This document shows positions 42,562 to 50,718 of a DNA stretch of 64,000 nt, one piece after another; within the stretch, counting starts at the first letter, position 1; every line of letters starts with the position of its first letter. The notes beneath the pieces were generated by a model. That model saw only the letters and a list, made by a program, of their open reading frames with translations. It ran no database searches and was not told the DNA's origin. This DNA is from Natronorubrum tibetense GA33 (GTDB lineage: Archaea > Halobacteriota > Halobacteria > Halobacteriales > Natrialbaceae), in assembly GCF_000383975.1 (NCBI RefSeq), contig NZ_KB913021.1, positions 62,001 to 126,000 on the forward strand, written 5' to 3'. The position numbers and the translations under genes were made by a program.

Positions 42562-43269
42562 TACTTTTAGCCGGTAGTATGAGTTCCGGCCACCAGCGAA
42601 GTTGTAGTAGTTGCCGTTTTGTTCCTCTTCGATGATGTCCACATCGGTCGTGAGCTCCAGATAGGCAATCGCGGTCCACTCGAAGGCATGGATGTAGCAG
42701 GTGAGGGCCGAGTGCCAGAGACTGTGTCGATAGCATTGGTCCCCCTCTTGAACATGCCTGATGACCTCTGACCCGTACTTCGTCTCCTTCAGGAACTGTC
42801 GCTGGGGATTCGAGTAGACTCGGCCACTGGGTCTGGAATCCTGTGGTTCGGGGAGTCGTTTGGCAACCTCCCGAGTGACTTCCATGAACCGTGACGGACC
42901 CCACGGATACGCCTCTCCGCAGTTGTGGCAGTACTCCTGTACTCGCCAGTGGGGAGACCCGTTATCCCGAGTGTAACCGTCCAGCTTGACAGGGGCGTTG
43001 TTGCAATTGGGACAGACACTGTGCAATTGATTACCACACTTCCGACAGTACGGGTCGTGCTCGATATCCTCGTGCTCTGCCTCGATCACACGGATGTGCC
43101 CATCCTCACAGACCGCCCCAACAGTCATTCAGAAATATCTATGAATTCACTCGGGATTATATTTCGGGTTTCTCTTTCACCTCAGTTGGCTCGACTTTTT
43201 GCACCTTTATGATCAATATCGATTTGGAGCCTGAAATATAATGTCACACGCTCCAGCGCTCCATCCCCG

Positions 43270-43419
43270 ATGTCTACTGACCGCCCGACCCTCGGAATCT
43301 GTCCGACCTGCGTGACCGAGATACCCGCAGGTATGCTCCTCATCGAATACGAGAGGGACGGCCACCGAGCGGTCTAAGCGGAGTGCCCGTCATGCGAGGA
43401 ACCAGTTCATCTCCGGTGA
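43270..43419 (+). pseudogene. Small zinc-finger gene with a premature stop
   Basis: MSTDRPTLGICPTCVTEIPA then GMLLIEYERDGHRAV, a TAA at 43375, and AECPSCEEPVHLR with a stop at 43417. The two CxxC pairs and the spacing match a short haloarchaeal family I recall as DUF7837, where a Tyr or Trp stands at the stop position. The end overlaps the convergent gene at 43407. Confidence 0.6.
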
Positions 43420-44315
43420 GTTTCCACCCACATCCGCCCCATCGTCGAGAGCTGCGTTTCGAGGCGGTTCCCCTCTTTCTCGCGGTCTACATACCCCTTC
43501 TCGTCGAGTTTCGAGACATTGTACTGGACGCGGCTGCGGAACGACTCGTCGTACTCCTCCCCCTCTTCTTCGGCCAGCTGTTCGGCAAGCGCTGATGTCG
43601 ACGAGATCGGATCCTTACCAAAGAGGAAATTCAAAATTGTCTCCTCGAAATTCTCGACGTCACTGCCAGGCGACGACGGGAACTCGACGTACATCTGTCC
43701 GTCGAGATCTCGAGCACCTTCCGTAACACCACTCTCATTGATTCGGTCGAGGAGCTGTACGATTTCCTCGTACTGGCTGTGCACGGTCAGGTCCTCGTAC
43801 TGCTTCAGGTCATCAAGCGTGTCTGCAGCGTTCTCCAGAACCTCCATCATCCGGTGCACGAGATACTCCTCCGGCGAGACGTAGTAGGTGTGGAGCTGGT
43901 CTCGAACCTCGTCCATATCCTCTTGGAACTCGGCGATTATCGAGTCGGCCGCAGTAGCGAACGCGAAGGCGACCGTGCGAGGCATCGAAGAGATGTTGAT
44001 GAAGACCTCGTTATTAGCCTTCAGTTCGTCGAGGATGTAGTCGTACGCCATCGGATAGAGGGTCTCATAGTCGAACATGCCCTCGATTTCGATGGATTCG
44101 CGCTGAACCTCGACGTCAATCAGTTTGAACGAGTCTTCCAATCGGCGAGTCATATTCGATGCGAGTTGCGCGGCCTTGCTCGTTGCCTCGTCGTCTGGAT
44201 CGCCCTCGTGCGTGATGAGTACGACTCGATCGGCCTCCATCTGTCCCTGCGAAATTGGGTAGATGAGACGCTCGAAGTCGAATCCAACCGGGATAATATG
44301 GACTCGTTCGGTCAT
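43407..44315 (-). CDS. DUF6293/HFX_2341-like regulator with a CARF-like domain
   Basis: 302 residues. N-terminal Rossmann-like domain: VHIIPVGFDFERLIYPISQG, RVVLITHEGDP and the loop EVFINISSMPRTVAFAFATA, resembling CARF folds. A helical spacer follows, then a C-terminal winged helix (about 235-300: ALAEQLAEEEGE, RVQYNVSKLDEKGYVDREKE). CARF/Csa3-type proteins sense cyclic oligoadenylate in CRISPR systems; no CRISPR or cas gene is in this window, so a stand-alone regulator is likely. Confidence 0.8.
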   Translation of the reverse strand: MTERVHIIPVGFDFERLIYPISQGQMEADRVVLITHEGDPDDEATSKAAQLASNMTRRLEDSFKLIDVEVQRESIEIEGMFDYETLYPMAYDYILDELKANNEVFINISSMPRTVAFAFATAADSIIAEFQEDMDEVRDQLHTYYVSPEEYLVHRMMEVLENAADTLDDLKQYEDLTVHSQYEEIVQLLDRINESGVTEGARDLDGQMYVEFPSSPGSDVENFEETILNFLFGKDPISSTSALAEQLAEEEGEEYDESFRSRVQYNVSKLDEKGYVDREKEGNRLETQLSTMGRMWVETHRR

Positions 44316-44520
44316 AGTCTCCTCTATCTGCGGTTTAGGCTAAAGACCTTCGTTATATGCTTCGTATGTGGAATGAATTATGATTTACTGAACAGTATGT
44401 GTTTTGGCTGGCCTAAGAATAGGATCTTGTGCGAAGAAATATGAACAAGATTTATCCCTGTGCGGTGAGTAGTGTCACGACAGGCGCCACCGAAACACAA
44501 TCGCGCCTGAGAGATCCGAC

Positions 44521-45309
44521 ATGCCCGGCGACCGATTCCCGCACGAGTTTGTACCGAAGACTAAGCCCGGAGCTTCTACCGACAGACGCCTCTTCGGCTA
44601 CAACGTCGAGGAGTTTCCGGCCCTCCAAGCACCGTTCCGCCGATCCACATGGTTCGTGAATCAGCCACGAGAGGCGTTCATGCATCCTGATCAGACGCTC
44701 ATCATCAACTCGATGGAGCAGAACAAGTTCCTGGTCGGTCGGACGCCCGAGGACGAGTTCGAGCGGCTACAAGAACTGGACGGGATCGTGGATGTCTACT
44801 TTCCAGGCGACCGCTGGGTTATGGAAAGCGACGAGATGGGCCGTCGGGAGTTACTGAACGAGATCAGGCGGTCCGTCGAGGGCCAGAAGGCACTCTACCG
44901 GATGGTCGAGGATGCAGGGCTCGATGTCGAACTCTACCCGATCATCGTGGGATGGGAGCCCTGGCACTACGAACACTGCCGGGAACTGTTCGAGGTCTTC
45001 GGCACGAAGTCGTGTGCTTTCGATGGGACTGAGTACGACTCGAAGTTCAACCTCTGGGATGACTTGGAGGCCTTGGTCGAGACGCTCGGGCCGGATCGAA
45101 TCTACCTGAACGGTCGGGTCTCTCACGAGCATCTCCTCCACGTCCCTGACGAGGTCGTTGCGTTCTCCGGGAAGAAGACCATCCTAGACAAAATTAGGCA
45201 ACCAAACGGCGACCACGACCCCGAACGGTTGACTGAAACCATCAACTGGAGAGTCGAGGCGCTGCACAGCTCGCAAACTGTACTTGACGGATTCATGGTG
45301 ACCAACTAA
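44521..45309 (+). CDS. Hypothetical protein of a two-gene plus-strand operon
   Basis: 262 residues. Alternating strand-helix text (QTLIINSMEQNKFLVG, VDVYFPGDRWVMESDEMG, VELYPIIVGWEPWHYEHCRE, PDRIYLNGRVSHEHLLH) suggests an alpha/beta barrel or Rossmann domain. No catalytic signature I can name. The stop codon overlaps the next start (TAATG at 45307-45311), so the two are translationally coupled. They run against the dominant minus direction. Confidence 0.7.
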   Translation: MPGDRFPHEFVPKTKPGASTDRRLFGYNVEEFPALQAPFRRSTWFVNQPREAFMHPDQTLIINSMEQNKFLVGRTPEDEFERLQELDGIVDVYFPGDRWVMESDEMGRRELLNEIRRSVEGQKALYRMVEDAGLDVELYPIIVGWEPWHYEHCRELFEVFGTKSCAFDGTEYDSKFNLWDDLEALVETLGPDRIYLNGRVSHEHLLHVPDEVVAFSGKKTILDKIRQPNGDHDPERLTETINWRVEALHSSQTVLDGFMVTN

Positions 45310-45767
45310 TGCCACGCAAAGGCGGCAGACCACCCGACGGACGTACCGACGAAGAACAATGGCAGCCACCGGGTCGAGAGGAACCACTCCAACGGTCACT
45401 TGATATGGCCCTGGAACTCGAACTGGACGACGAGGAGGGAGACCCGGATTTCATCTACGGCGATATCGTCCACGATACAGAGGCCGACGAACCGATCGCC
45501 CTAGTCGTCGTGAACATTCCGGGACTCGAACTCACCGGATGGGAGTTCGAGGACGGAGACACACTGGCCGACAAGACACCGAAGTACCCAGATGACGACG
45601 AGGTCATCGTAGTTACTCCACTCGATGTGCTTGAAGAGCACATCCCGAGATGGGGCGACCGGGAGGCTGCAATCCCACTCGACGAGCTCGTTGAGGAGGA
45701 AATCCCCTTTGCACCGTTCCCGTCCCTCCAACTTGTCCGGGTCGAAGACTCCCACCTCCGAGACTGA
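45309..45767 (+). CDS. Acidic hypothetical protein coupled to the upstream gene
   Basis: 152 residues. A basic start (MPRKGGRPPDGRTDEEQWQP), then acidic alpha/beta text with ALVVVNIPGLELTGWEFEDG and VIVVTPLDVLEEHIPRWGD. One-base overlap with the previous gene. Unknown function; probably works with the 44521 product. Confidence 0.7.
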   Translation: MPRKGGRPPDGRTDEEQWQPPGREEPLQRSLDMALELELDDEEGDPDFIYGDIVHDTEADEPIALVVVNIPGLELTGWEFEDGDTLADKTPKYPDDDEVIVVTPLDVLEEHIPRWGDREAAIPLDELVEEEIPFAPFPSLQLVRVEDSHLRD

Positions 45768-45837
45768 GATGGCCGACGAGCTATGGCCGCTCTTTGTCTT
45801 GCTTGCCCTCTTGACCTCACCAGAACGCTCGAGACCG

Positions 45838-46094
45838 TTATGAGGCGCGTTCGCGGACGTAGTGAACATCCTGTGTCCCGACCCGTCGAACCCACTCAGC
45901 GTCTGGTGGTGTTAGGTGTCCCGCAAGATCCATGACCGAGAACCTCTCCTGCAGGTGCGTCGGCGGTAGGTCTTCCTAAGGGCTCAGTTTGGCGGTTGAC
46001 TGTGCTTCGACGACCGTGGAATTGGTCGTTCGTTGACCTTCGCGGAGGTGAATGCGAAGGCGTTCACGGTCGTGAGAGTCGTTCCATCAGTCAT
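45838..46094 (-). pseudogene. Broken small gene with leader hairpin
   Basis: ATG 46094 opens MTDGTTLTTVNAFAFTSAKV and stops at about 45984. Another frame continues EDLPPTHLQERFSVMDLAGH and LTPPDAEWVRRVGTQDVHYV to the TAA at 45838. A frameshift plus a nonsense codon separate them. Leader L9 in front shows that it once belonged to the same regulon. No function can be assigned. Confidence 0.5.
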
Positions 46095-46117
46095 CGTTGC
46101 TAGGGCACGCTGTTGTG

Positions 46118-46144
46118 TACCTCCGCCCCCAGAGGTAGACAAAC
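46118..46144 (-). promoter_or_regulatory. Leader hairpin L9
   Basis: Minus strand: TTTGTC, stem TACCTC/GAGGTA, loop TGGGGGCG; 23 nt to the ATG at 46094. Confidence 0.55.
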
Positions 46145-46305
46145 ACATTCCCTTTCGACAGTGCCCTCACCCCTCGCTACGTCACTTCCGGAGCGTAGTC
46201 CGGTTGTGGCTGCGCGCGCAGCGAAGCGAGCACGGAGCGGAGGGTGGGGAGGTGGGGCTTGGGTCGGTCCTGGCACGTAGCAAAAAAGAAGGGTGCGACG
46301 ATCGG

Positions 46306-47202
46306 TTACTCCCACCACCGACCGCGCTCGGGGAAATGCACCTCCGTCCAGCCGGTTAGAGCCACCGAGACGCGCCCGTTGTACCAGTTCTTCGCCACTC
46401 CGTGAATCCGAACGTGTTCTCCCTCCTCAATCCAGGGTTGGTCGCTCGCAACCCAGCTGGTGAACTTCGTCCGTCCACTTTCGTCTTCGATGAGTCCCAC
46501 TTGGGAAATAGCTGAACTCGACGGCTCCCACAACTGCGTCACAGTCCCCTCGATGCTCACTTCTTTCCGATTGATGTTCTCGAGCATCCCGATGGGAACC
46601 ACCTGTCCCGGCGCCGTCTGCAACTCCTCGAACACCCCGACGACTGCACTCATCAGGTCTTTTCCATCGACGACGGCTTCACCCATTCGCCGACCAATCG
46701 CTGCTCGCGACCAGCCATCCAGCTTCTCGGCCAGCCGCATTGACTGCTTGTTCACCACTGCCAACTGCTCCTGCGTCAGTTCTGCACGAGGATCGTCTCG
46801 GTCCGGATCCGCCCACGGGTCCACGCTCGCCGCCCGTTTCTGGAACTCAACACGTCGCTCAGCGCTCCGCTTCGCCGCGATATCTCGCGTCCGCTTCTCC
46901 CGACCTTCTTGCATCCCTATCTCTGCCCTGGCACTGATGCGCTCCAGCTCCGCCTCTCGCGCCCGAATGCGCTCTTCCTGTTCAAGAGTCGCACCGTAGA
47001 TCCGCTCGTCACTGGTGTCGACCATCCCGTCTGGGTGGTTGGCATCTACCTTCGCCTGCACCTCCATCTGCACCGTTGCCTGGAACTCCGGTGTCTCATC
47101 GACGACTTTGAAGCCGTCCTCATCGACCACCGCTTCGTTCGCTTTTTCGAATGCTTGTTCATCGACCGAAACTACTTCACTGGTAACGTTCTTACTTGAC
47201 AT
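46306..47202 (-). CDS. OB-fold single-strand-binding / RPA-like protein
   Basis: 298 residues. The N-terminal 150 residues are charged and helical (ERIRAREAELERISARAEIG). The C-terminal OB fold starts at about 200: EVSIEGTVTQLWEPSSSAIS, QVGLIEDESGRTKFTSWVAS, EGEHVRIHGVAKNWYNGRVS, ending TEVHFPERGRWWE. This strand order is typical of archaeal RPA/NucS-type OB domains. Probably coats element ssDNA during transfer or replication. A strong hairpin lies about 100 nt upstream. Confidence 0.82.
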   Translation of the reverse strand: MSSKNVTSEVVSVDEQAFEKANEAVVDEDGFKVVDETPEFQATVQMEVQAKVDANHPDGMVDTSDERIYGATLEQEERIRAREAELERISARAEIGMQEGREKRTRDIAAKRSAERRVEFQKRAASVDPWADPDRDDPRAELTQEQLAVVNKQSMRLAEKLDGWSRAAIGRRMGEAVVDGKDLMSAVVGVFEELQTAPGQVVPIGMLENINRKEVSIEGTVTQLWEPSSSAISQVGLIEDESGRTKFTSWVASDQPWIEEGEHVRIHGVAKNWYNGRVSVALTGWTEVHFPERGRWWE

Positions 47203-47637
47203 TGGAATTCTCCAAAATTCCGAAGGCGCTCAGCGCCCGACACCGCGATGCTCCTACATCACGGTTTTCCGACGACAACGACCGACAGAACCATTTGTGC
47301 GCTCTCGCTCGCGCCTTCGTGAGCGCCCCCTGGGGCGCGAGCGAGAGCGCCTCGGGGAGGTCATCCAACCAGAACCGCGCGCCGACCCGCCCGGAGCGAG
47401 CGGCCAGCTTTAAGCCGTTTCTCGCGTCCGGCCCGGACTGCGGGTCCGTGTCCAGCGCGACGGTCGTGAGCACGGCGAGTCGTGGTATGACTCGCCGCGT
47501 GGAGCGGCCCAAAGCGCTGGAACGCGAAAGCCCGCGAGGGGCGCAACCGAAAACGCGCTTAATGCTGGCGTCGAGACCAGATTCATTTTAGCCCGGAACG
47601 GCGAGCTTGCTCGCCGCATGCCCGGAATGGTCGGTCG
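47203..47637. other. GC-rich noncoding stretch with long hairpins
   Basis: Reading frames are open in several phases only because of high GC; none looks like protein. Perfect hairpins: 47299-47315/47334-47350 (17 bp) and CGGCGAGC-TT-GCTCGCCG at 47599-47616. A candidate transfer origin or RNA locus. Confidence 0.5.
47299..47350. repeat. 17-bp perfect inverted repeat
   Basis: GCGCTCTCGCTCGCGCC and GGCGCGAGCGAGAGCGC enclose an 18-nt loop. The strongest hairpin in the window outside terminators. Confidence 0.75.
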
Positions 47638-47850
47638 CGAGCGATGCGGAGGGCGGAAGCGGCGAGCGGGGCGTGCCGTAACAAAGAACCTGTTTAACCG
47701 GGTTCGACGCTCAGTGAGACAGCCGATATCCTGGTGGAATCAGAAAGGGCGAGGCTGTCTCGGTCGTCCCCCGACTCCGCAAGCACCGCAGGTACGAGGA
47801 GCGCAGCGTGGGTCGCGGGATACCGAGCGGCCGAGGGCTTTTCGAGACGG
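47638..47850 (+). ncRNA. Structured noncoding element, copy 1
   Basis: Shares about 49 of 60 bases in its core (about 47720-47780) with copy 2 at 49097-49320, in the same orientation. AGACAGCC pairs with GGCTGTCT around a conserved loop (TCAGAAAG), followed by a GGTCG-TCCCC-CGACT hairpin. Strand of the RNA is a guess. It ends at the 3' side of the PIN gene. Confidence 0.5.
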
Positions 47851-47925
47851 TAACGGCCATCGCTGGCGGGCTGATATCGAATTTTGCTCCGCAGTGACCG
47901 GTATACGGACCCAACGAGGAGCAGC

Positions 47926-48426
47926 CTACTCGAGAAGATCTTCGACGAAGCGGAAGCCGTTCACGTACGTGACTGAATCGCCGTAGCCCTCACTGGCGAA
48001 GACATTTTCAGCCCCTTCTCCAGCGAGACTATCCGTCGTGTAGATGTAAGCATAGTCAGCGGTCTCGTCGACGAACGCTTGAGCGGCGACCCCTGCCAGC
48101 GCTGGATCCGCACGTTCGATCTCGTCGGCAGGGCGGTCATCAGCGTTCGCGATGTATCGCTGCACGCCGTCCATCGTCCGGGAGACTAGTGCGTTCGTGT
48201 ATCCCAACGGGGCTGCGACTCGGGCCCACCCTTCGTCGATTGCCGTGTCGACCGGCGGTGTCTCGATGTCGGGCGCGTTGACGGTCAGTTCGTCGTAGAC
48301 ACGTTCCGGGAGGACGAACGTCATGTCGTTCCGGCGTGCAAACGTTCGGACGACCTGATACCGACGGTTCGACGGGTTCCCCATCGCGACGAACAGACCG
48401 GTATCAGCTATATGGATGGCGCTCAC
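47926..48426 (-). CDS. PIN-domain protein, probable toxin
   Basis: 166 residues. IADTGLFVAMG gives the first acidic residue, FVLPERVYDELT the second (E), and DYAYIYTTDSLAGEGAENVF the later acidic cluster, the usual PIN order. PIN toxins cut RNA. Start overlaps the stop of the HTH gene 48423-49031 by 4 nt, so it is the second gene of a pair. Confidence 0.78.
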   Translation of the reverse strand: MSAIHIADTGLFVAMGNPSNRRYQVVRTFARRNDMTFVLPERVYDELTVNAPDIETPPVDTAIDEGWARVAAPLGYTNALVSRTMDGVQRYIANADDRPADEIERADPALAGVAAQAFVDETADYAYIYTTDSLAGEGAENVFASEGYGDSVTYVNGFRFVEDLLE

Positions 48427-49031
48427 GCGTCGTTGCCGGCGATGTCCCGGTCGACACCCTCGATATCCGCGACCGACGCGCCTGCCTCCTCGATATCGAA
48501 GTGCTCGTGGACGACGGGGCGAAGCGCCTGCAGGATGATCTCGGCGGCGAGCGGCGAGATGTCGAGATCACGGGCCATCAGCCGGTGGGTGACCTCGCCA
48601 CGTTCCCGGTCGACGGTGTAGGTGAGTGCCGTTGCGAGTCCGGCGATACCGTGGCGGTCGATGTAGGTATCGATGTCGTCGTCGGTCGTGCGACGGGCGA
48701 TGGCGTCGATGAGCGCGGGCGTGATCGTGTACTCGCGAGCGTCATCAACTGCTGTGACGGTCAGATTGATGTCGCGAGCGACGTACACCCGGGGTTGCTC
48801 GTCGGTGGTCGCCTCGATGACGCCGGCGTCGACCAGCCGGTTCACATAGGTGTAGGCCGTTCCCTGCGCGAGGTCGAGTTCGTTCATGAGTTCCTGAACG
48901 GTTGCTTCCTCCTCTCGGGCGAGATGCGCGTACAGTTGGGCGAGCTGTGGCTCCTCAAGGAGGTCCGCGACCGAGAGGAAGTCGCGGATGACGTCGCCGT
49001 TGGTTCGGTTTGACGTGCGTGACATGGGCAA
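48423..49031 (-). CDS. HTH protein paired with the PIN gene (DUF7437-like), probable antitoxin
   Basis: 202 residues. Winged helix at about 20-80: DFLSVADLLEEPQLAQLYAH, then TVQELMNELDLAQGTAYTYV with a wing. The C-terminal half is helical (ALIDAIARRTTDDDIDTYID). Precedes the PIN gene with a 4-nt overlap. A degenerate copy of its first 30 residues occurs at 50570-50665. I recall the DUF7437 name for such proteins. Confidence 0.75.
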   Translation of the reverse strand: MPMSRTSNRTNGDVIRDFLSVADLLEEPQLAQLYAHLAREEEATVQELMNELDLAQGTAYTYVNRLVDAGVIEATTDEQPRVYVARDINLTVTAVDDAREYTITPALIDAIARRTTDDDIDTYIDRHGIAGLATALTYTVDRERGEVTHRLMARDLDISPLAAEIILQALRPVVHEHFDIEEAGASVADIEGVDRDIAGNDA

Positions 49032-49096
49032 ATAGATATTTACAGTTTACAGCGAATCAGTAAAGAGTGTTGCGGTCAATCTATCCGGACTATGTG

Positions 49097-49320
49097 CGAG
49101 CGACGCGGCGGGCGGCAGCGGTGAGCGTGGCGGGCCGCAGAGAAACACGGTTCAACCGGACTTGACACGCAGCGACTCAGCCGATAGCCTGGCGGGCTCA
49201 GAAAGAGTAAGGCTGACCCGGTCGTCCCCCGACCCCGTAAACCCCAAGTGAAAAGAGGCGCGCAGCGGAAGCAAGCGAGACGGAGTCTCGAGTGGTCGAG
49301 GGATATCGAGCAACGGGACA
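49097..49320 (+). ncRNA. Structured noncoding element, copy 2
   Basis: Homologous to copy 1. TCAGCC pairs with GGCTGA here, where copy 1 has ACAGCC/GGCTGT: the outer pair changed from A-T to T-A, so pairing was kept. The GGTCG-TCCCC-CGACC hairpin is also kept. It lies between the HTH gene start (49031) and the small genes at 49409. Confidence 0.5.
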
Positions 49321-49408
49321 GTCTCACACCCGAGTCCATCTCGGCCAGAGGAGGGGGATCCAGAGAACGGAAGGCGACAGTGCAGGTATCAGGGCACCTC
49401 TGGCGTCA

Positions 49409-49603
49409 TCAGTCGAGCACCTCGACGTCGGGATTCATCCCGGCTGGACCAGCGACCGCTTTCGCCCGCTCGAGTTCTCGGAGTTCTCGCTGGGCCTGTC
49501 GTTCGAGGGCAACTGCCCGCCGTCCGCGTTCGATTCTCCGTTTGTCGTCAATGTCGTCCTCGATCGTGAAGCGCTTGCCTCGATGATCAATTTGTTCGAG
49601 CAT
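49409..49603 (-). CDS. Small helical accessory protein
   Basis: 64 residues: IDHRGKRFTIEDDIDDKRRI, then VALERQAQRELRELERAKAV, a coiled helix. Its start overlaps the stop of 49603-49785 (TGATG), so it is translated with it. Unknown function. Confidence 0.65.
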   Translation of the reverse strand: MLEQIDHRGKRFTIEDDIDDKRRIERGRRAVALERQAQRELRELERAKAVAGPAGMNPDVEVLD

Positions 49604-49785
49604 CAGTACGCATCCTCTTGAGCTGCGTCTCGAGCGTCTGCCTGCAAATGCTCATAGCGGATTTCACAGCTGTCCGAACAGAACCGGCCAGCGTACCCTG
49701 CCCGATCGCGGGTGAGTCTCGTACAGGTCGGTAGCCGACACTCGTTATACCTGGTCATCTGGCAATACCTCGCTTCAGGGGCCAT
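49603..49785 (-). CDS. Small zinc-finger accessory protein
   Basis: 60 residues: ECRLPTCTRLTRDRAGYAGR then FCSDSCEIRYEHLQ, a four-Cys finger. The leader hairpin L10 is 27 nt before another ATG (49832), which opens a 25-codon frame that overlaps this start and ends at about 49755. Either that is a leader peptide or a frameshift has split one gene. Confidence 0.6.
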   Translation of the reverse strand: MAPEARYCQMTRYNECRLPTCTRLTRDRAGYAGRFCSDSCEIRYEHLQADARDAAQEDAY

Positions 49786-49858
49786 GTCGTCTCAGCGTCT
49801 GGCGACGCTGGTGCTACGTTGTTTGTTCGCATGAGTGTCTGCGGTGGCTTCAGTCGAA

Positions 49859-49886
49859 CCCCCGCACTCCTCTGGGGGCGACAAAC
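49859..49886 (-). promoter_or_regulatory. Leader hairpin L10
   Basis: Minus strand: TTTGTCG, stem CCCCC/GGGGG, loop AGAGGAGTGC; 26 nt to an ATG at 49832 that begins a short overlapping frame. Confidence 0.6.
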
Positions 49887-49918
49887 TATCTCGAGTGGAC
49901 GACCGGTTTAACCCACAG

Positions 49919-50479
49919 TCACCGGTTGAATGTCCCATCCGGGGCGGGAGTGATCCCAGTTCGTATCTCGAGATCGACGCGTCTGAGATGCTTGCAACCA
50001 CCGGAGGGCTGGCGTTGTTCCCAATCCGGACAAGTACACGTCTCCGCTTCGACGTCAACCATGTAGGTGTTCCCACTCCCGCTGACGACCTCGTAGGTTG
50101 GCCCCACGCTGGCGAAACGAACGTCCATATCCTCGCTCAGCGCGCGACGGGTTCGTGGTTCATCGACAGAGTAGCCGCCTGCCTCGAGTGCAGTCGGTGG
50201 TTGGGTGTCTACACAAGGGTTGGTGAATTCCTCTCGACGATTGCGTTCTTGGCCGCATTTTCTGCAGCGCCAGTAGCGTGTGCGGTATTCATAGCCTTCT
50301 GTGAGGTCGATCTCATACGGTGATGGCTCAGTTCCAGGAAGCCACTCGTCAATAGCTATGAGTTCATGTCCGTTGAGGTGGGCAATGTCACCTGGATAAC
50401 TGCGATCCCGGTCGCTCGTGTCCGTCTGGGATTGGTCGTCTCGATGCGATCCGCTCTGGAGTGACTGATCTGTACTCAT
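49919..50479 (-). CDS. SWIM zinc-finger protein
   Basis: 186 residues from ATG 50479 (MSTDQSLQSGSH). A CRKCGQERNRREEFTNPC finger at about 72-89 and, near the end, the SWIM signature CTCPDWEQRQPSGGCKHLRR (C-x-C-xn-C-x-H). SWIM domains bind DNA or proteins, e.g. in recombination accessory factors and transposases. Start supported by leader L11 25 nt upstream. Confidence 0.85.
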   Translation of the reverse strand: MSTDQSLQSGSHRDDQSQTDTSDRDRSYPGDIAHLNGHELIAIDEWLPGTEPSPYEIDLTEGYEYRTRYWRCRKCGQERNRREEFTNPCVDTQPPTALEAGGYSVDEPRTRRALSEDMDVRFASVGPTYEVVSGSGNTYMVDVEAETCTCPDWEQRQPSGGCKHLRRVDLEIRTGITPAPDGTFNR

Positions 50480-50503
50480 TAGTGATCTCGAGGCACACAT
50501 GGT

Positions 50504-50530
50504 CGCGCCTCACCCTTCAGGCGCGAAAAA
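50504..50530 (-). promoter_or_regulatory. Leader hairpin L11
   Basis: Minus strand: GTTTTT, perfect 7-bp stem CGCGCCT/AGGCGCG around GAAGGGTG; 24 nt to the ATG at 50479. Confidence 0.7.
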
Positions 50531-50569
50531 CGAATTCAGGTGGGTGAGCGAGAGGGAAAACAACGGCTG

Positions 50570-50665
50570 ACTGGAAAGGAGGTCCTTCATTCGAAAGTAC
50601 TCCTCGAGGAGGAATGCGACCGAGAGGAAGTCCCGGATGATGTCTCCGTTGCTTGGTTTGATACG
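50570..50665 (-). pseudogene. Remnant of a second DUF7437-like HTH gene
   Basis: The minus frame reads RIKPSNGDIIRDFLSVAFLL then EEYFRMKDLLSS. This parallels RTSNRTNGDVIRDFLSVADL-LEE in the HTH protein at 48423-49031. Only the first 30 residues survive. Confidence 0.65.
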
Positions 50666-50718
50666 TATGGCACAGCGCTTCTTGACTATCGTTATCACGG
50701 AACTCCAACGATTTGGGG

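Larger units (their letters stand above)
41289..43128 (-). pseudogene. DUF2321-like zinc-finger gene split by an IS630 insertion
   Basis: The N-terminal piece 42564-43128 (MTVGAVCEDGHIRVIEAEHE, then CRKCGNQLHSVCPNCNNAPV, CHNCGEAYPWG, down to FAGGRNSYYRLK) and the C-terminal piece 41289-41507 (SILNELTEHAELDQKTISKI, NRAERRWMAHHKSGQTLQDD to a stop) join in frame across one TA copy, giving RLKVSILNE. The rejoined protein matches what I recall as DUF2321: two zinc fingers and an AERRWMAHHKSG helix. Precise excision of the IS would restore it. Confidence 0.85.

Noticed and set aside
47196-47619. Overlapping open frames on both strands
   Set aside because: Open in most phases because of GC bias; composition is Arg/Ala/Ser-rich, without homology features, and the region is full of hairpins.
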